Below, piece by piece: positions 10,331-19,743 of a DNA stretch of 51,000 bases. The translations under genes and the position numbers were made by a program. A model generated the notes under the pieces. That model did no database searches, was not told the DNA's origin, and worked only from the letters and a program-made list of their open reading frames with translations. Source of the DNA: Symbiodinium natans (lineage: Eukaryota > Sar > Dinophyceae > Suessiales > Symbiodiniaceae); assembly GCA_905221605.1 (NCBI GenBank), contig CAJNDS010002753.1, positions 1 through 51,000 on the forward strand, read 5' to 3'. Position 1 is the stretch's first letter, and the number at the start of each line of letters is the position of its first letter.

Positions 10331-10441
10331 AATGGAACGGGGAGTGCGGGAGTCGGCAACCGCCCCCGCATGGACAGATCGGTTACATCTCAGATGGCCT
10401 CGGACACGCCTGGCACTAAGCTCGACACACCCCCTAAATGA
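10331..10441 (+). CDS. candidate short ORF or exon (MESNGTGS...)
   Basis: An open frame starts MESNGTGSAGVGNRPRMDRS, continues VTSQMASDTPGTKLDTPPK and ends in TGA. It is Ser/Thr/Pro-rich, as in a disordered terminus. It could be a whole first or last exon. No splice acceptor is obvious, so support is weak. Confidence 0.25.
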   Translation, partial: NGTGSAGVGNRPRMDRSVTSQMASDTPGTKLDTPPK

Positions 10442-11441
10442 TGGGGGGTTTCTGAAATGAGTTGGGTACCTTGTTTGGGGTCCTTACTACAAGGGGATCC
10501 TACTATTTGGGGATCTATATTTGGGACCCCTTGCTGTCGTGAACCTTGAACTGGGCCCTAGACTCAGGGTTTAGGGTTTAGGGTTTAGCGTGGGTTTCGG
10601 GTTTGTCAAATAAAAGTGTCTATCGGGCCATGGCTACTCTTCGCATTTCACGCAGCTTTCGAAGCGAGTCTGCCTCCCAACCTTCACAGCTTGTGCGCCA
10701 TTTCGCAGCAAACCCTAAAGCCTAAAGCCTAAACCCTATGCCCTATGCCCTACACCCTAAACCCTAAACCCGAACGCCGCCTCGGCCGGGGCCTGCCGGG
10801 GCCAATTGCCGTGCTAGGCCTCAGGGCTTATAAAGATCCGGTTGTAACACGCAGGCTCAAAAATTGACCAAAAAACGAGCACCCCGAATGTGGCCCAGTT
10901 CTGAACGAACATAATTGGGAAGGCAGGCAACGAGTCACACATTGGGGAATAATAATTAGTGTCCGGGCCCTATGGTCGTGATGCACCGTCCGCTCCGAGT
11001 TATGTTGTAGTATAATGGGGGCGGGGGGGGGGGGGGGGGGTATTTAATCTTAGGGGGTAGGGGGAAGGTTTATTATTAGGGGGATGGGATTAGTGCAGGA
11101 GTCTGCAAACTCCTAACTTACCGCTAGGTTGCCCCCTTACAAAAAAGCCTTAATTCGGCTTAGTTAGCCCTAAATAGCCTTAATTATGGGGGGGAACCTA
11201 GAGGAACCCCTAACCCTAAACCCTAGACCCTAAACCCTAAACCCTAGACCCTAAACCCGAAACCCTAAACCCTAAACCCTAAACGGGAATCCATGAAACT
11301 CAGACTGCTTGCTGAGGCTCCTCTTTGCTGCGCACTGGTTCGGGGCCAGGCGGGCTGAAACCCTAAACCCTAAACCCTGAACCCTAAATACAATGGCTCG
11401 GCATGTCCTCCATCACGGACCCTGACCTCCTGCACTCCCAG

Positions 11442-11463
11442 CAGCAAGACCCGTGCCTTCCAG
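11442..11463 (+). CDS. candidate micro-exon
   Basis: actcccag | cagcaagacccgtgccttccag | gtcttta has both boundaries within 22 nt. Context is CCCTAAA upstream and TTTAGGG downstream. The frame is undecided. Confidence 0.2.
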
Positions 11464-11649
11464 GTCTTTACTGTACTGCCTTTCCGATAACAATGGTTTA
11501 GCGTTTGGGGTTTGGGGTTTAGGGTTTTAGGGTTTAGGGTTTAGGGTTTAGGGTTTATGTAGGGTTTAGGGCCATGTTTCATGCTAGATCATGAAGTCCT
11601 GGCTCCTCAACATGACACAATCTGATCCTGAGCCCCAAATGTTGGTGCT

Positions 11650-11815
11650 TCCTTGAAGCTTCTAGCCCAATTACAAGTGCACTTGAGAACCCTTAAGTAC
11701 CCTAACATGCTTGCAACTAGGTTATGAGTACAGTCCCTTGCAACTAGGTTATAAGTACAGTCCCTAAACCCTAAACCTTCAACCCTAAACTCATGAGTAA
11801 CATGAACCTTCAAGT
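11650..11815. mobile_element. MITE family D, degenerate copy
   Basis: The right terminal repeat (taacatgaaccttcaagt) is clear. The interior has a 26-nt direct duplication (cttgcaactaggttataagtacagtcc) and a short CCCTAAA insertion. The left end is worn. Confidence 0.5.
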
Positions 11816-11971
11816 AGGGTTTAGGTATCCGCTCTGCATGACTCAGGCCTTTGGCGTAGAGTTTCTTACGCTTCGCTGCTCACTTTCTGGGACGGGTTTA
11901 GGGTTTAGGGTTTAGGGCTTAGGGTTTAGGGTTTAGGGTTTAGGGTTTAGGGTTTAGGGTGTAAGGTTCAG

Positions 11972-12022
11972 GGTGGCATTCCGGGAGCTGCCTGCATTAC
12001 AGTCGCGGAGGAGGACTGTGAG
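11972..12022 (+). CDS. candidate exon, unknown protein
   Basis: Acceptor ggttcag, then 17 whole codons GGIPGAACITVAEEDCE, then a donor GTTTAGGG that is the first heptamer of a long TTTAGGG tract. Phase 0 at both ends. It may belong to the gene that follows, but the phase does not connect directly to the exon at 12338. Confidence 0.45.
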
Positions 12023-12337
12023 GTTTAGGGTTTAGGGTTTAGGGTTTCGGGTTTAGGGTTTAGGGTTTAGGGTTTTAGGGTTTAGGGTTTAGGGTTTAGA
12101 GTTTAGGCTCTATAGGGGTTTAGGGTTTAGGAAGAAGGAGTGCGATGAACGTCTTGGACTTGGACTTGTTGGAGCATTGGGAAGCCGGAAACAAATGATA
12201 ACGCAAAAAACAAAAAGCACTAAGCCTCAAACCCGATGCCAAAAACCGTTCAACCCTAAACCCTGTGCCCTAAACCCTAAACCCCTGTTGCCCTAAACCC
12301 TAAACCCCTAGAGCCCGGAAGCTCTGAACCTTGTCAG

Positions 12338-15300
12338 GCGCTTCGACCAGCCCAAGGAGAAGTACCGGGATCCTACAGCCTCGACTGGTGGCTTTGACGC
12401 AAAGTGTGGGTTCTGCTTTTCCTAAACCCTAAACCCGAAACCCTAAACCCTTCGGGTGTAGCCTAAACCCAAACTCTATCTCTGACACCTGACAGGTTCG
12501 CAGGCGCTCCCGAGCGGTGCCACCTTGAACAGAGGTATGACAAGCAGGACGGGTTTAGGGTTTAGGGTTTAGGTTTAGGGTTTAGGGTTTAGGGTTCAGG
12601 GTTTAGGGTTCTGAGTTCTTAGTTAGGGCTTCATAGGGCTTGGGCTGAGGGATGCCCCGAAAGTGTGGAAAGCAAGTGTACTGCTTAGTTAAGGCAACGC
12701 ATTGGACGCTGAATTCTGCGCTCTAGGGTTGCCGAGGTTAGAGGCTCAAAATAGTTCTTGCACAGATTGCGTGCGAGCTGGCATACCTACCCCAAAAGCC
12801 CAAAAAAACCCTGAATCAAGGAGTATACCTTAAACAACAAAGGGATCCTACCAATACCCCTTCAACAGGCATAGACCTTAAATGGTTGATCCTGAAAATC
12901 AGTTAGATAAGAAAGGGATCCAGAATAGTCAAGGTATATTCTCTACCGTAAATCCTAAGGTATATTCAATATACCTTAGGATTTACGGTAGAGAATATAC
13001 CTTGAATATTCTGGATATATTCCTTATGGGCTCGCTGGGTAGTTCAGAGGAGGAACCTTGAGAACCAGGTCTCCGGGCGCGGAATGGCCGATGATGTACA
13101 GGCATAAACGGCTGCAAAGGCTGCAACGCTGTAAGGGTTTAGGGTTTAGGGGTTCCCCCTTGGATACTAAGCATTATTCCTTACATGATATGTAGGAAAC
13201 TTTTTACCGTAAGGGGTATTGGGCTCTGTCTGGGTTAGCCCTAAACCCTAAACCCTAAACCCTAAACCCTAAACCCTAAACCCTAAACCCTAAACCCTAA
13301 ACCCTAAACCCTAAACCCAGGCAGCACCAGCCCCCCAAAACCCTCTGGCGGCCCATGAGTTGTAGACCCACCCAAAGAAAGAGCCCAAGACCCCTTAGTC
13401 AAGGAAGATTCCTTAAATCATACTAAGGAACTAAACCCTAAACCCTAAACCCTAAACCCTAAACCCGAAACCCTAAACCCTAAACCCTAAACCTTTTATA
13501 ATTTGAGATATATTCCTTAATTCAGGGGTGTTGGGCTCTCTGGGCAAATGCCCTGCACGCAGGATGGTGCCCGAGTCACTTCGGGAGGAAGTCATGGCAA
13601 ACTTTGTGACGACAAGCAGGTCGGAAAGGGCGGTTTAGGGTTTAGGGTTTAGGGTTTAGGGTTTAGGGTTTAGGGTTTAGGGTTTAGGGTTTAGGGTTTA
13701 GGGTTTAGGGTTTAGGGTTTAGGGTCGGAAAGGGGGGAGGGAGGGAGGAGCTGGTAGAGGGTTGAGGATGCTGATCCCTAAGCCCTAAACCCTACAAACC
13801 TCAGTTCCCTCATATGAGCGGGTTTAGGGTTGGGGTTTAGGGTTTGGACAATTTATGGTGTGTTCCTTAGTTAAGGGGATATTGGGCTCTCTGAGATTTT
13901 TCTGACCTTCGTGAGGTTCGGGGGGGGTGGATTCACCAAACCCTGCGTGAAACCCTAAACGCTAGACTTTCCGAAGCCCTGTCGCCCCTAATAGAAGTCC
14001 TAAACTTCCTAAACCCTAGGCCCTATCAACCGAATTGTAGATCCCAATGAAGTCCTAAACCCACAATTCCTAGACCCTAAGCTGTGCGCCCTAGACCCTA
14101 TACAAACCCAACCCCTAAACCACCCTAAACCCTAAACCCTAAACCCTAAACCCTAAACCCCACAAAGTATTGCAAGCCCTGGCCCCTGAGCCCGATACAT
14201 CCTCACCCCGAGACCCTACACCCGAAACCCCTACCGAAAGGCTCCAGTGTCGCACCATTCTAGGGTCTTCTGCCAGACTTCCAGAAAGCGAGCCCACAGA
14301 GCACCTGCATTAGACCCCTAAACCCTAAACCCTAAACCCGAAAACCCTAAGCCCTAAACCCTAAACCCTAAACCCTAAACCCTAAACCCTAAACCCTAAA
14401 CCCTATGCCTAAACCTAGGGCCTTCAGGTAGACCCGAAACCTTCATCCTGAATTCCACTTCTTGGGGATCGCCAGGCCGATGAAGTCGCGAACCTTCTCC
14501 AAGGGATTCTCCCGGGTCTTGAGCAGGCTGCGGTTCGAGCGGCTTGGGGTTTAGGGTTTGGGGTTTAGGATTTAGGGTTTAGGTTTTGGAGTTTAGGGTT
14601 TAGGATTTAGGGTTTGGGGTTTAGGATTTAGGGTTTAGGTTTTGGAGTTTAGGGTTTGGGGTTTAAGGTTTGGGGTTTCGGGTTTGGGGTTTGGGGTGTG
14701 GGGATTAGGGGGTCTGGGGGCTCTGAGGGGTCTGGGGGGTCTGGGGGGTCTGGGGGGTCTGGGGGGTTGGGGGGTTTAGGGTTGAGGGCTTTGCCTGGAG
14801 TAGCCGGTTTTCCTGTTACACAGGAACATCTACTCAGGAGCTGATGCAGCTTCCCTGTCAGAGAGTGTGACGTAGGCTAGGTGGGACTTTACTACAACTT
14901 TATCACTTTATCACTTTAGGGTTCCGCTAATTTCATGTCAAGGGAGCTAAAAGTTCAACTTTTATTGGGGTTAAAGAGCAACCAAGTAGGCTGTTGCGAA
15001 CTCAGGGTTTATAGGAATCAGACTCAGTCTGCAAGCGGATGCGTGTCCAAGGAGCTCAGCGCCTATTTCGGAATGCCTACCTTTCAAAGATCCTGAAGTC
15101 CCCAAATCCCAGCCCTAAACCCTATGAACCCTATAAATCCCATAAACCCTATACACCCCAGGAACCCCAAGCCCTCAACCCCAAACCCTAAACCCCAAAC
15201 CCCAAACCCTAAACCCTAAACCCTAAACCCTAAACCCTAAACCCTAAACCCTAAACCCTAAACCCTAAACCCTAAACCCTAAACCCTAAACCCTAAACCC

Positions 15301-16975
15301 TAAACCCTAAACCCTAACCTCAGTTCTTCTGGCATGGCAGGGGCTTCACCAAGTCCATGCCCTCGCAGCCTTTTCCCGGCGATCGGCAGGGTCAGACTCA
15401 CAGTGCAGAGAGCCCCTCCTGGGTTTAGGGTTTAGGGTTTAGGGTTTAGGGTCTTGGAGGTTGATGGGTTGCGGGTCTAGGGTCTATATGGTCTAGGGTA
15501 TGGGGTTTAGGGTCTAGGGTTTAGCGTTTAGGGGTCTATAGGGGTCTATAGGGGTCTAGGGGTTTGTACTTGGAGGTTCGTTGTACTTATTCACCCAATT
15601 CTAACTGTACTTATAACCCAATTATAACCATGTTAGGGCACTTAAGGGGGCTTATAAGTGGGTTATAAGTACAAATATCATTGGGTTATCAGTACCATGA
15701 ACCTCCAAGTATACCCCTTCATCAAGAAATACACCGTAATTCAGGAAGATACCTTAATTATGGGAATATGCCTTAATTAAGGAAACATACCGTAAATAAA
15801 GGAAGGAATATACCTTAACTAGGGAAATATACCTTAATCACAGTAAAGAATACCTTAATTAAAGAATATCCCTTACTTAAGGGATATTCCTTATTTCAGG
15901 AATATACATTGACTTATACAGGGATCCTTATTCTGATTTAAGGAATGTTCTGTCATTGAGGGGTATTGGGCTCTTTAGGGGTCTCACAGTTGGTCTCGGA
16001 TGCAGGGGCTGCTTAGGGGTAGGAGTTTAGGGGTGTAGGGGTTGCCGGTTTGAGGGATTGAGGGGTTTAGGGGTTTAGACTCAAAACCCCAAAGCCCCAA
16101 ACCTTCAAAGCCCTCTAGACCATAAGGCCTATCTGCTTTTTAAATCCCTAAACCCTAAACCCTAAACTGAGTCTCCAAGATGCGAACTCTCGCAGCCGGA
16201 GAGGCACGTCGGCAGAGCTCGGTGACGGCACTGGAGGCGTTTTAGGGTTTAGGGTAAAGGGTTTGGGGTTTAGGGTTCAGGGTTTAGGGTTTGCGGTTTA
16301 GGGTTTCGGGTTTAGGGTTTAGGGTTTAGAGGGTTCAGGGTTTAGGGTTTGGGGTTTAGGGTTTCGGAGGGTTTAGGGTTCCGGGTAGTCCCGAAGATGT
16401 TGAAGCGACGCATGCTTACTGATTCGTACACATGTCCATGCTAGATGAGGCTTCCAACAAATTTGCAGTATGGCCAGCGCCTGGAGTACTCAAGGGCTCT
16501 ACCCGTAAACCCAACAATCCCAAGCACATCCTACTTTGGTAATTACCAGTAGTACCCTATCATAGCCGCTTTCTATTAGCAGTTAGGTTATGGTTCTTAG
16601 TAGGAATTGAAGGAATTAGGTAACCTATACAACCCCTTAAGGGGTATATTTAGGGGATATTGTCACAGGGCACCCACCGCCCTAATAAGAACCAGTAAGG
16701 TTAAGTAGCCAAACTGAGCACCGAAGTGAATCCGGCTCCTGTGTGCAGAGGTCGGTCGCTGACCGTGAGAAGTGTGTGCTCGGGAGTCTATGGACGAAAT
16801 TGCCAGGGTTTAGGGTTTAGGGTTTAGGGTGTAGGGTTGAGGGTTGAGGGTTTAGGGTTGCGGGTTTAGGGTTGAACCTTCATTTTCACAAACTCTTCAA
16901 AGTTCAGGAGGTTCTGGTGCAGAACCCTCGTCAGGTGGAGTCGGCCCGTCTCTTTCCCCGGTGCATGCTCCTTGA
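12338..16975 (+). CDS. multi-exon gene, unknown function
   Basis: Twelve candidate exons join without frame breaks: 12338-12403, 12496-12534, 13563-13619, 14476-14526, 14824-14871, 15028-15097, 15324-15422, 16180-16238, 16469-16504, 16749-16807 and 16908-16975 (stop TGA), with the chain probably beginning earlier. The first five introns are all phase 2. Recognisable pieces include RFDQPKEKYRDPTASTGGFD, MVPESLREEVMANFVTTS, NIYSGADAASLSESV, FFWHGRGFTKSMPSQPF and a Gly/Ser/Pro-rich tail ending SLSPVHAP. I recognise no family; PESLREEV loosely recalls the linker of cyclic-nucleotide-gated channels, but nothing else supports that. Donors are GT except a GC at 14527; three donors are heptamer-derived (GTTTAGGG, GTTTTAGGG). 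The last four exons also read in other frames (for example EVLVQNPRQVESARLFPRCM at 16908), so the 3' end is less secure than the middle. Confidence 0.5.
12552..12612. repeat. TTTAGGG tract at intron 5' side
   Basis: About eight heptamers starting 17 nt after the donor at 12535 of the unknown gene. Confidence 0.8.
12796..13040. mobile_element. MITE family E with a nested near-perfect palindrome
   Basis: Left side agcccaaaaaaaccctgaatcaaggagtatacctt and right side gatatattccttatgggctcgctggg match the ends of family E (AGAGCCCAATACCCCTTAAT ... AAGGGGTATTGGGCTCT), though both are worn. A second TIR-like block (ccaatacccctt) lies inside at about 12851. The palindrome at 12918-13016 is listed separately. 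Confidence 0.5.
12918..13016. repeat. 99-nt palindrome, perfect 36-nt arms
   Basis: 12931-12966 (aaggtatattctctaccgta...) is the exact reverse complement of 12968-13003, with a single C between. With one mismatch the arms extend outwards to 12918 and 13016. As DNA it could extrude a cruciform; as RNA it would be a long hairpin. Confidence 0.95.
13150..13231. mobile_element. MITE family E, short copy
   Basis: The right end aaggggtattgggctctgtctgg is well kept. The left end (ttcccccttggatactaag) is not. Confidence 0.5.
13238..13318. repeat. pure CCCTAAA array
   Basis: About eleven perfect heptamers in a row. Confidence 0.95.
13380..13540. mobile_element. MITE family E containing a CCCTAAA array
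   Basis: The left end agagcccaagaccccttagt and right end ttcaggggtgttgggctctc are inverted. About 65 nt of CCCTAAA heptamers (13430-13493) sit inside, between the sub-terminal gattccttaaatc and gatatattccttaat arms. Confidence 0.7.
13632..13725. repeat. pure TTTAGGG array directly after an exon
   Basis: Thirteen perfect heptamers begin 13 nt after the end of the exon at 13563-13619. The motif tcggaaagg occurs on both sides of the array, so an array insertion or expansion inside a short sequence is likely. Confidence 0.95.
14360..14405. repeat. CCCTAAA array
   Basis: About six perfect heptamers upstream of the exon at 14476. Confidence 0.9.
14545..14790. repeat. TTTAGGG/TTTGGGG tract with GGGGGGTCT tandem
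   Basis: A compound repeat of a roughly 50-nt unit (tttagggtttggggtttaggatttagggtttaggttttggag, twice) passes into five copies of ggggggtct. The 62-codon Gly-rich open frame over it is an artefact. Confidence 0.85.
15180..15316. repeat. long CCCTAAA array ending at an exon acceptor
   Basis: About eighteen heptamers, then acctcag and the exon at 15324. Here the heptamer array takes the place of a normal intron 3' end. Confidence 0.95.
15423..15555. repeat. TTTAGGG tract starting at a splice donor, then GGGGTCTATA repeats
   Basis: The predicted donor at 15423 is the GT of the first heptamer. The tract decays into four copies of ggggtctata/ggggtctagg. Confidence 0.85.
15568..15710. mobile_element. 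MITE family D, copy 3
   Basis: Ends acttggaggttcgttgtact and agtaccatgaacctccaagt are inverted. The core ccatgttagggcacttaagggggctta is intact. Confidence 0.88.
15711..15978. mobile_element. MITE family E, long internally repeated copy
   Basis: It begins ataccccttcatc directly against the end of the family-D element and ends attgaggggtattgggctcttta. The interior is seven or so variants of ggaatataccttaatta in tandem and inverted order, partly palindromic (ttaaagaatatcccttacttaagggatattccttatt). Confidence 0.65.
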
Positions 16976-17009
16976 ACGAAACCGGGGGGGGGGGGGGTTC
17001 GGGGCTGAA

Positions 17010-17335
17010 AGGCTCCTACCCTTAAGGTACCCCTAAAGGTTCCCCTTAATATACCCCTACAAAGGCCCTTATGTTCCCTCTAGGGATCCTTAAAAAGGGG
17101 ACGCCAAAACCTAAGGGTATAGAACCCCTAGAAACCTCGCAACCTAAAATCAAGGGGCTACTTAGGTATGTAGGGGCTATGTGAGGTATACACAGGGATT
17201 AGAAAGGGGAATAAGATTACGGGCCCCTTGCAGGGATCCTTCCTTATCCCCCTTAGCTCGCATCCAAAGAGCCGAATACCCCCCACAAGTAAGGGGGTTT
17301 ACGTAAATAGGGGGACACCCCAATTAAGGTACCCC
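17010..17335. other. unassigned intergenic or intronic stretch
   Basis: Follows a G13 run at 16983-16996. Many short ccctta/taaggggg inverted motifs (aaggggacgccaaaacctaagg, ggggatcctta) suggest worn MITEs. No exon seen. Confidence 0.4.
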
Positions 17336-17809
17336 TAATTCCGACCCTAATCTCTAAACCCTAAACCCTAAACCCTAAACCCCCATATGCCTCAAATCGT
17401 ATTAAGGATCCCTATGTTAAGAAGGTATCTTCCTTAAGCTTCGACCCTCCCTCTTAAACCCTAGCAGCCAGCGACCTCAACCCTAAACCCTAGCCCTAAA
17501 CCCTAAACCCCTCAAACCCTAACCTCCTCATGGAGTCCTCTACACCCTCAACACGCCCCAAGCCCGAAGTAGGTTGCTGAAGGGTTCAGGGGTCTAGGGT
17601 TCAGGGGTGTAGAGTTCAAGGGTTTAGGGTGGGAGGCTTACACCTCCTCCTTCCCCCTCCCGTGGTTGGTTCATTGTTTAGGGTTCGGGGCAATTGGGGT
17701 GTTGCTCTTGGGTTTGGGGTGTTCACTCTGCCCCGTGGTTCATCTTTGTGATTGGGTTTAGGGTTGACGCTCAGGGCTTGGACGGGGGGCTTCTTGCACG
17801 GCCCAGGTC

Positions 17810-17905
17810 CTAGGACCGAGAGTAGGGCTTGATTCCTTTTTTTTAAGCGTTTAGGGTCCCTTAGAAGCCCTTTGGCCCAAAAAGGATTGATGTTGGACTC
17901 GGTTT
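17810..17905. mobile_element. MITE family A, degenerate
   Basis: Left end ctaggaccgagagtaggg and core gcgtttagggtcccttagaagccctttggcccaaaaagg are recognisable. The right end is lost. Confidence 0.5.
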
Positions 17906-17919
17906 AGTGCGCAGCACTG

Positions 17920-18280
17920 CCCCCCCCCCCCAAACAATTTTGGGGTTTTCGCGGATCCTGAATAATGTGGGCTGGGGTCGTCGTCGTCGTAGTAGTACTA
18001 GCTAGTAGTACTAGTAGACGAAAGAAACCAGCCTTCAGCTTCCTTTTGTCAAGGGCAGAGCCCCTTTTTTCCCTAACCGGCACCCCCAGCCGGGGCAACA
18101 TCGCATAATTGCGGACCACCCTCATCAAAGGGGGGGGTCCCCTATAAGTTTTCCGGATCTACGCATAATAGTACCCCCCCTCACTAAACCGGGTGCATAT
18201 AATGGTACTATAATAACCCCCCCAACGCCTATGCTAATTATTCAGCCCCTATAGTACCTTTTTTCTTCCTCGGCTACTCT
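17920..18280. other. unassigned; C-run, GTC/GTA trinucleotides, inverted GGTACTAT motifs
   Basis: A C13 run at 17921-17933, a short gtcgtcgtcgtagtagtactagctagtagtac stretch, and ataatagtacccccc / aatggtactataataacccccc repeated in direct and partly inverted order. No exon seen. Confidence 0.4.
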
Positions 18281-18309
18281 TGGGCCCAGGGTCTCAAAGG
18301 GGTTCGCAG

Positions 18310-18358
18310 CGACATGTTGTCTGGGCAAGCGTGCTTCCAGGGTGTGGCGCTCGCGGAG
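18310..18358 (+). CDS. candidate exon
   Basis: Acceptor ggttcgcag, frame DMLSGQACFQGVALAE, donor gtgtca. An alternative frame (RHVVWASVLPGCGARG) is also open. No family recognised. It may lie upstream in the same gene as the PPPDE exons, across the satellites, but nothing proves that. Confidence 0.35.
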
Positions 18359-18599
18359 GTGTCACAAGCTTGACATTTGAAGTATACAATATAATTTGGA
18401 GTATTCACATCATATCATGTACGACATACACATCAGGTATGGGAATGTTCTATGCATGTATGCATGCATGTATTTGAGAGTGAGAATGGAGCATCATGCA
18501 AGCTGAGTGGGCATGGCCAGCGCAACCTTGGACCACGGGTCCCTCCGCCCCCCCACCCCCCCCCCCCCCCAGGCCCCGGGCCTAAGCCCCAAAATATTC

Positions 18600-18655
18600 C
18601 TAAACCCTAAACCCTAAACCCTAAACCCTAAACCCTAAACCCTAAACCCTAAACC
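18600..18655. repeat. CCCTAAA array
   Basis: About eight perfect heptamers, preceded by a C run (about 14) at 18557-18570. Confidence 0.9.
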
Positions 18656-18696
18656 TGTAAGTTTGGGTTAGGGTTTCGGGCCGGGAAAGCCCACAG

Positions 18697-18764
18697 TCGG
18701 AAGCTTTGATGAGGAGGCGGGCATCCACTTTGAAAGCGAGGATGACATACGTGCCAGCAGTAAG
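18697..18764 (+). CDS. candidate exon
   Basis: Acceptor agcccacag and donor gtgcgc. One frame gives GSFDEEAGIHFESEDDIRAS (acidic); another, phase-compatible with the exon at 18310, gives SEALMRRRASTLKARMTYVP. Both are open, so the frame is undecided although the exon itself looks good. Confidence 0.4.
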
Positions 18765-19251
18765 GTGCGCGCAGTCTTGGGAGATTTGGAGTTTAGGGCT
18801 TGGGGTTTAGGGTTTGGGGTTTAGGGCTTAGGGGAAGGCTGTCCTCGAGCATGAAGTTTCAGGACCTTGAGTTTAAGGTTTCGCCCCAAGACCTCAATGC
18901 ATAAATCCTAATCCCTGTTCGGCTTTTGGGTTTAGGGTTTGGAAAGGCTGGCCTTGCAAAGAGGAGCCAGTGAAACCTCTCTCAATAGGAACCCTAAACC
19001 ACCAAACTTTGTACCCTCAACTCTAAACCACACAATCCCGGATAAAGCCTCCGGAACCCCAACAAGCAAGGCACGGCTAGTTTGCTTGGGCAGGGTTTAG
19101 AGTTTAGGGCTTACGGTTTAGGATTCGATGGCGACGAAAATGCTCAGGCGAAGGCGGCAACAAGTTTCCAAACCCCAATTCATAACTCGCTGCGCCCCTC
19201 AGAGCTCTCTAAGGCTTCAGGGTATGTATGGTTTGGTGTTGAGGAAATTTA

Positions 19252-19364
19252 CTAGGACGCAGAGTAGGCGCTTATTCCCTTTTTTGTTACGGTTTAGGTC
19301 TTCTTGTAGGCCCGTTTTCAGCGACGAAAGAGCACCTTTTATTCCGAGGTACTCTTGGGTCTAG
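19252..19364. mobile_element. MITE family A, copy 5
   Basis: Starts ctaggacgcagagtaggcgc and ends aggtactcttgggtctag. The core ggtttaggtcttcttgtaggcccg is diverged. Confidence 0.75.
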
Positions 19365-19509
19365 TTTAAGGCCAGTCCCAACCCTAGACCCTAATCCCTG
19401 AACCCTGAACGCCAAAAGAATCCCAAGCCAGGCTACCACATAGGGTTTCGGGTTTAGGGTTGACGGTTTTTGCGGTTTACGGTCTAAGGGTTTAGGGTTC
19501 CCCCGCCAG

Positions 19510-19570
19510 GCTACCACCCAGATCTTTCCATCCGAACTGGACAAGTCCGACATGCCTCAGGAGGATGGGG
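19510..19570 (+). CDS. candidate exon
   Basis: Acceptor ccgccag and frame ATTQIFPSELDKSDMPQEDG, with a possible donor gtactt at 19570. It is the last exon-like island before the large satellite. Function unknown. Confidence 0.4.
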
Positions 19571-19654
19571 TACTTGGTGGCCACCCGGCTGATGCGTTGG
19601 GGTTCTGGAGCTTGTGGGCGTTGTAGGGTTGGGTTTATGGGGTTGATATCTTAT

Positions 19655-19705
19655 CTATATATATATATGTATATATACATATATGTATATATATATATAT
19701 ATATG
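19655..19705. repeat. TA-rich microsatellite
   Basis: tatctatatatatatatgtatatatacatatatg and a run of TA dinucleotides at the left edge of the large satellite. Confidence 0.8.
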
Positions 19706-19743
19706 AGGCAGGGACCTTTATGTATTATGTGGCGTTCCTTTTT

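Noticed and set aside
13563-13619. Cyclic-nucleotide-gated channel assignment from PESLREEV
   Set aside because: One short, loosely similar motif; no pore, voltage-sensor or nucleotide-binding motif found in the neighbouring exons.
14476-14540. Minus-strand exon reading SRSNRSLLKTRENPLEKVRD
   Set aside because: Attractive by composition, but no usable donor follows before a stop, and the plus-strand reading fits the phase chain of its neighbours.
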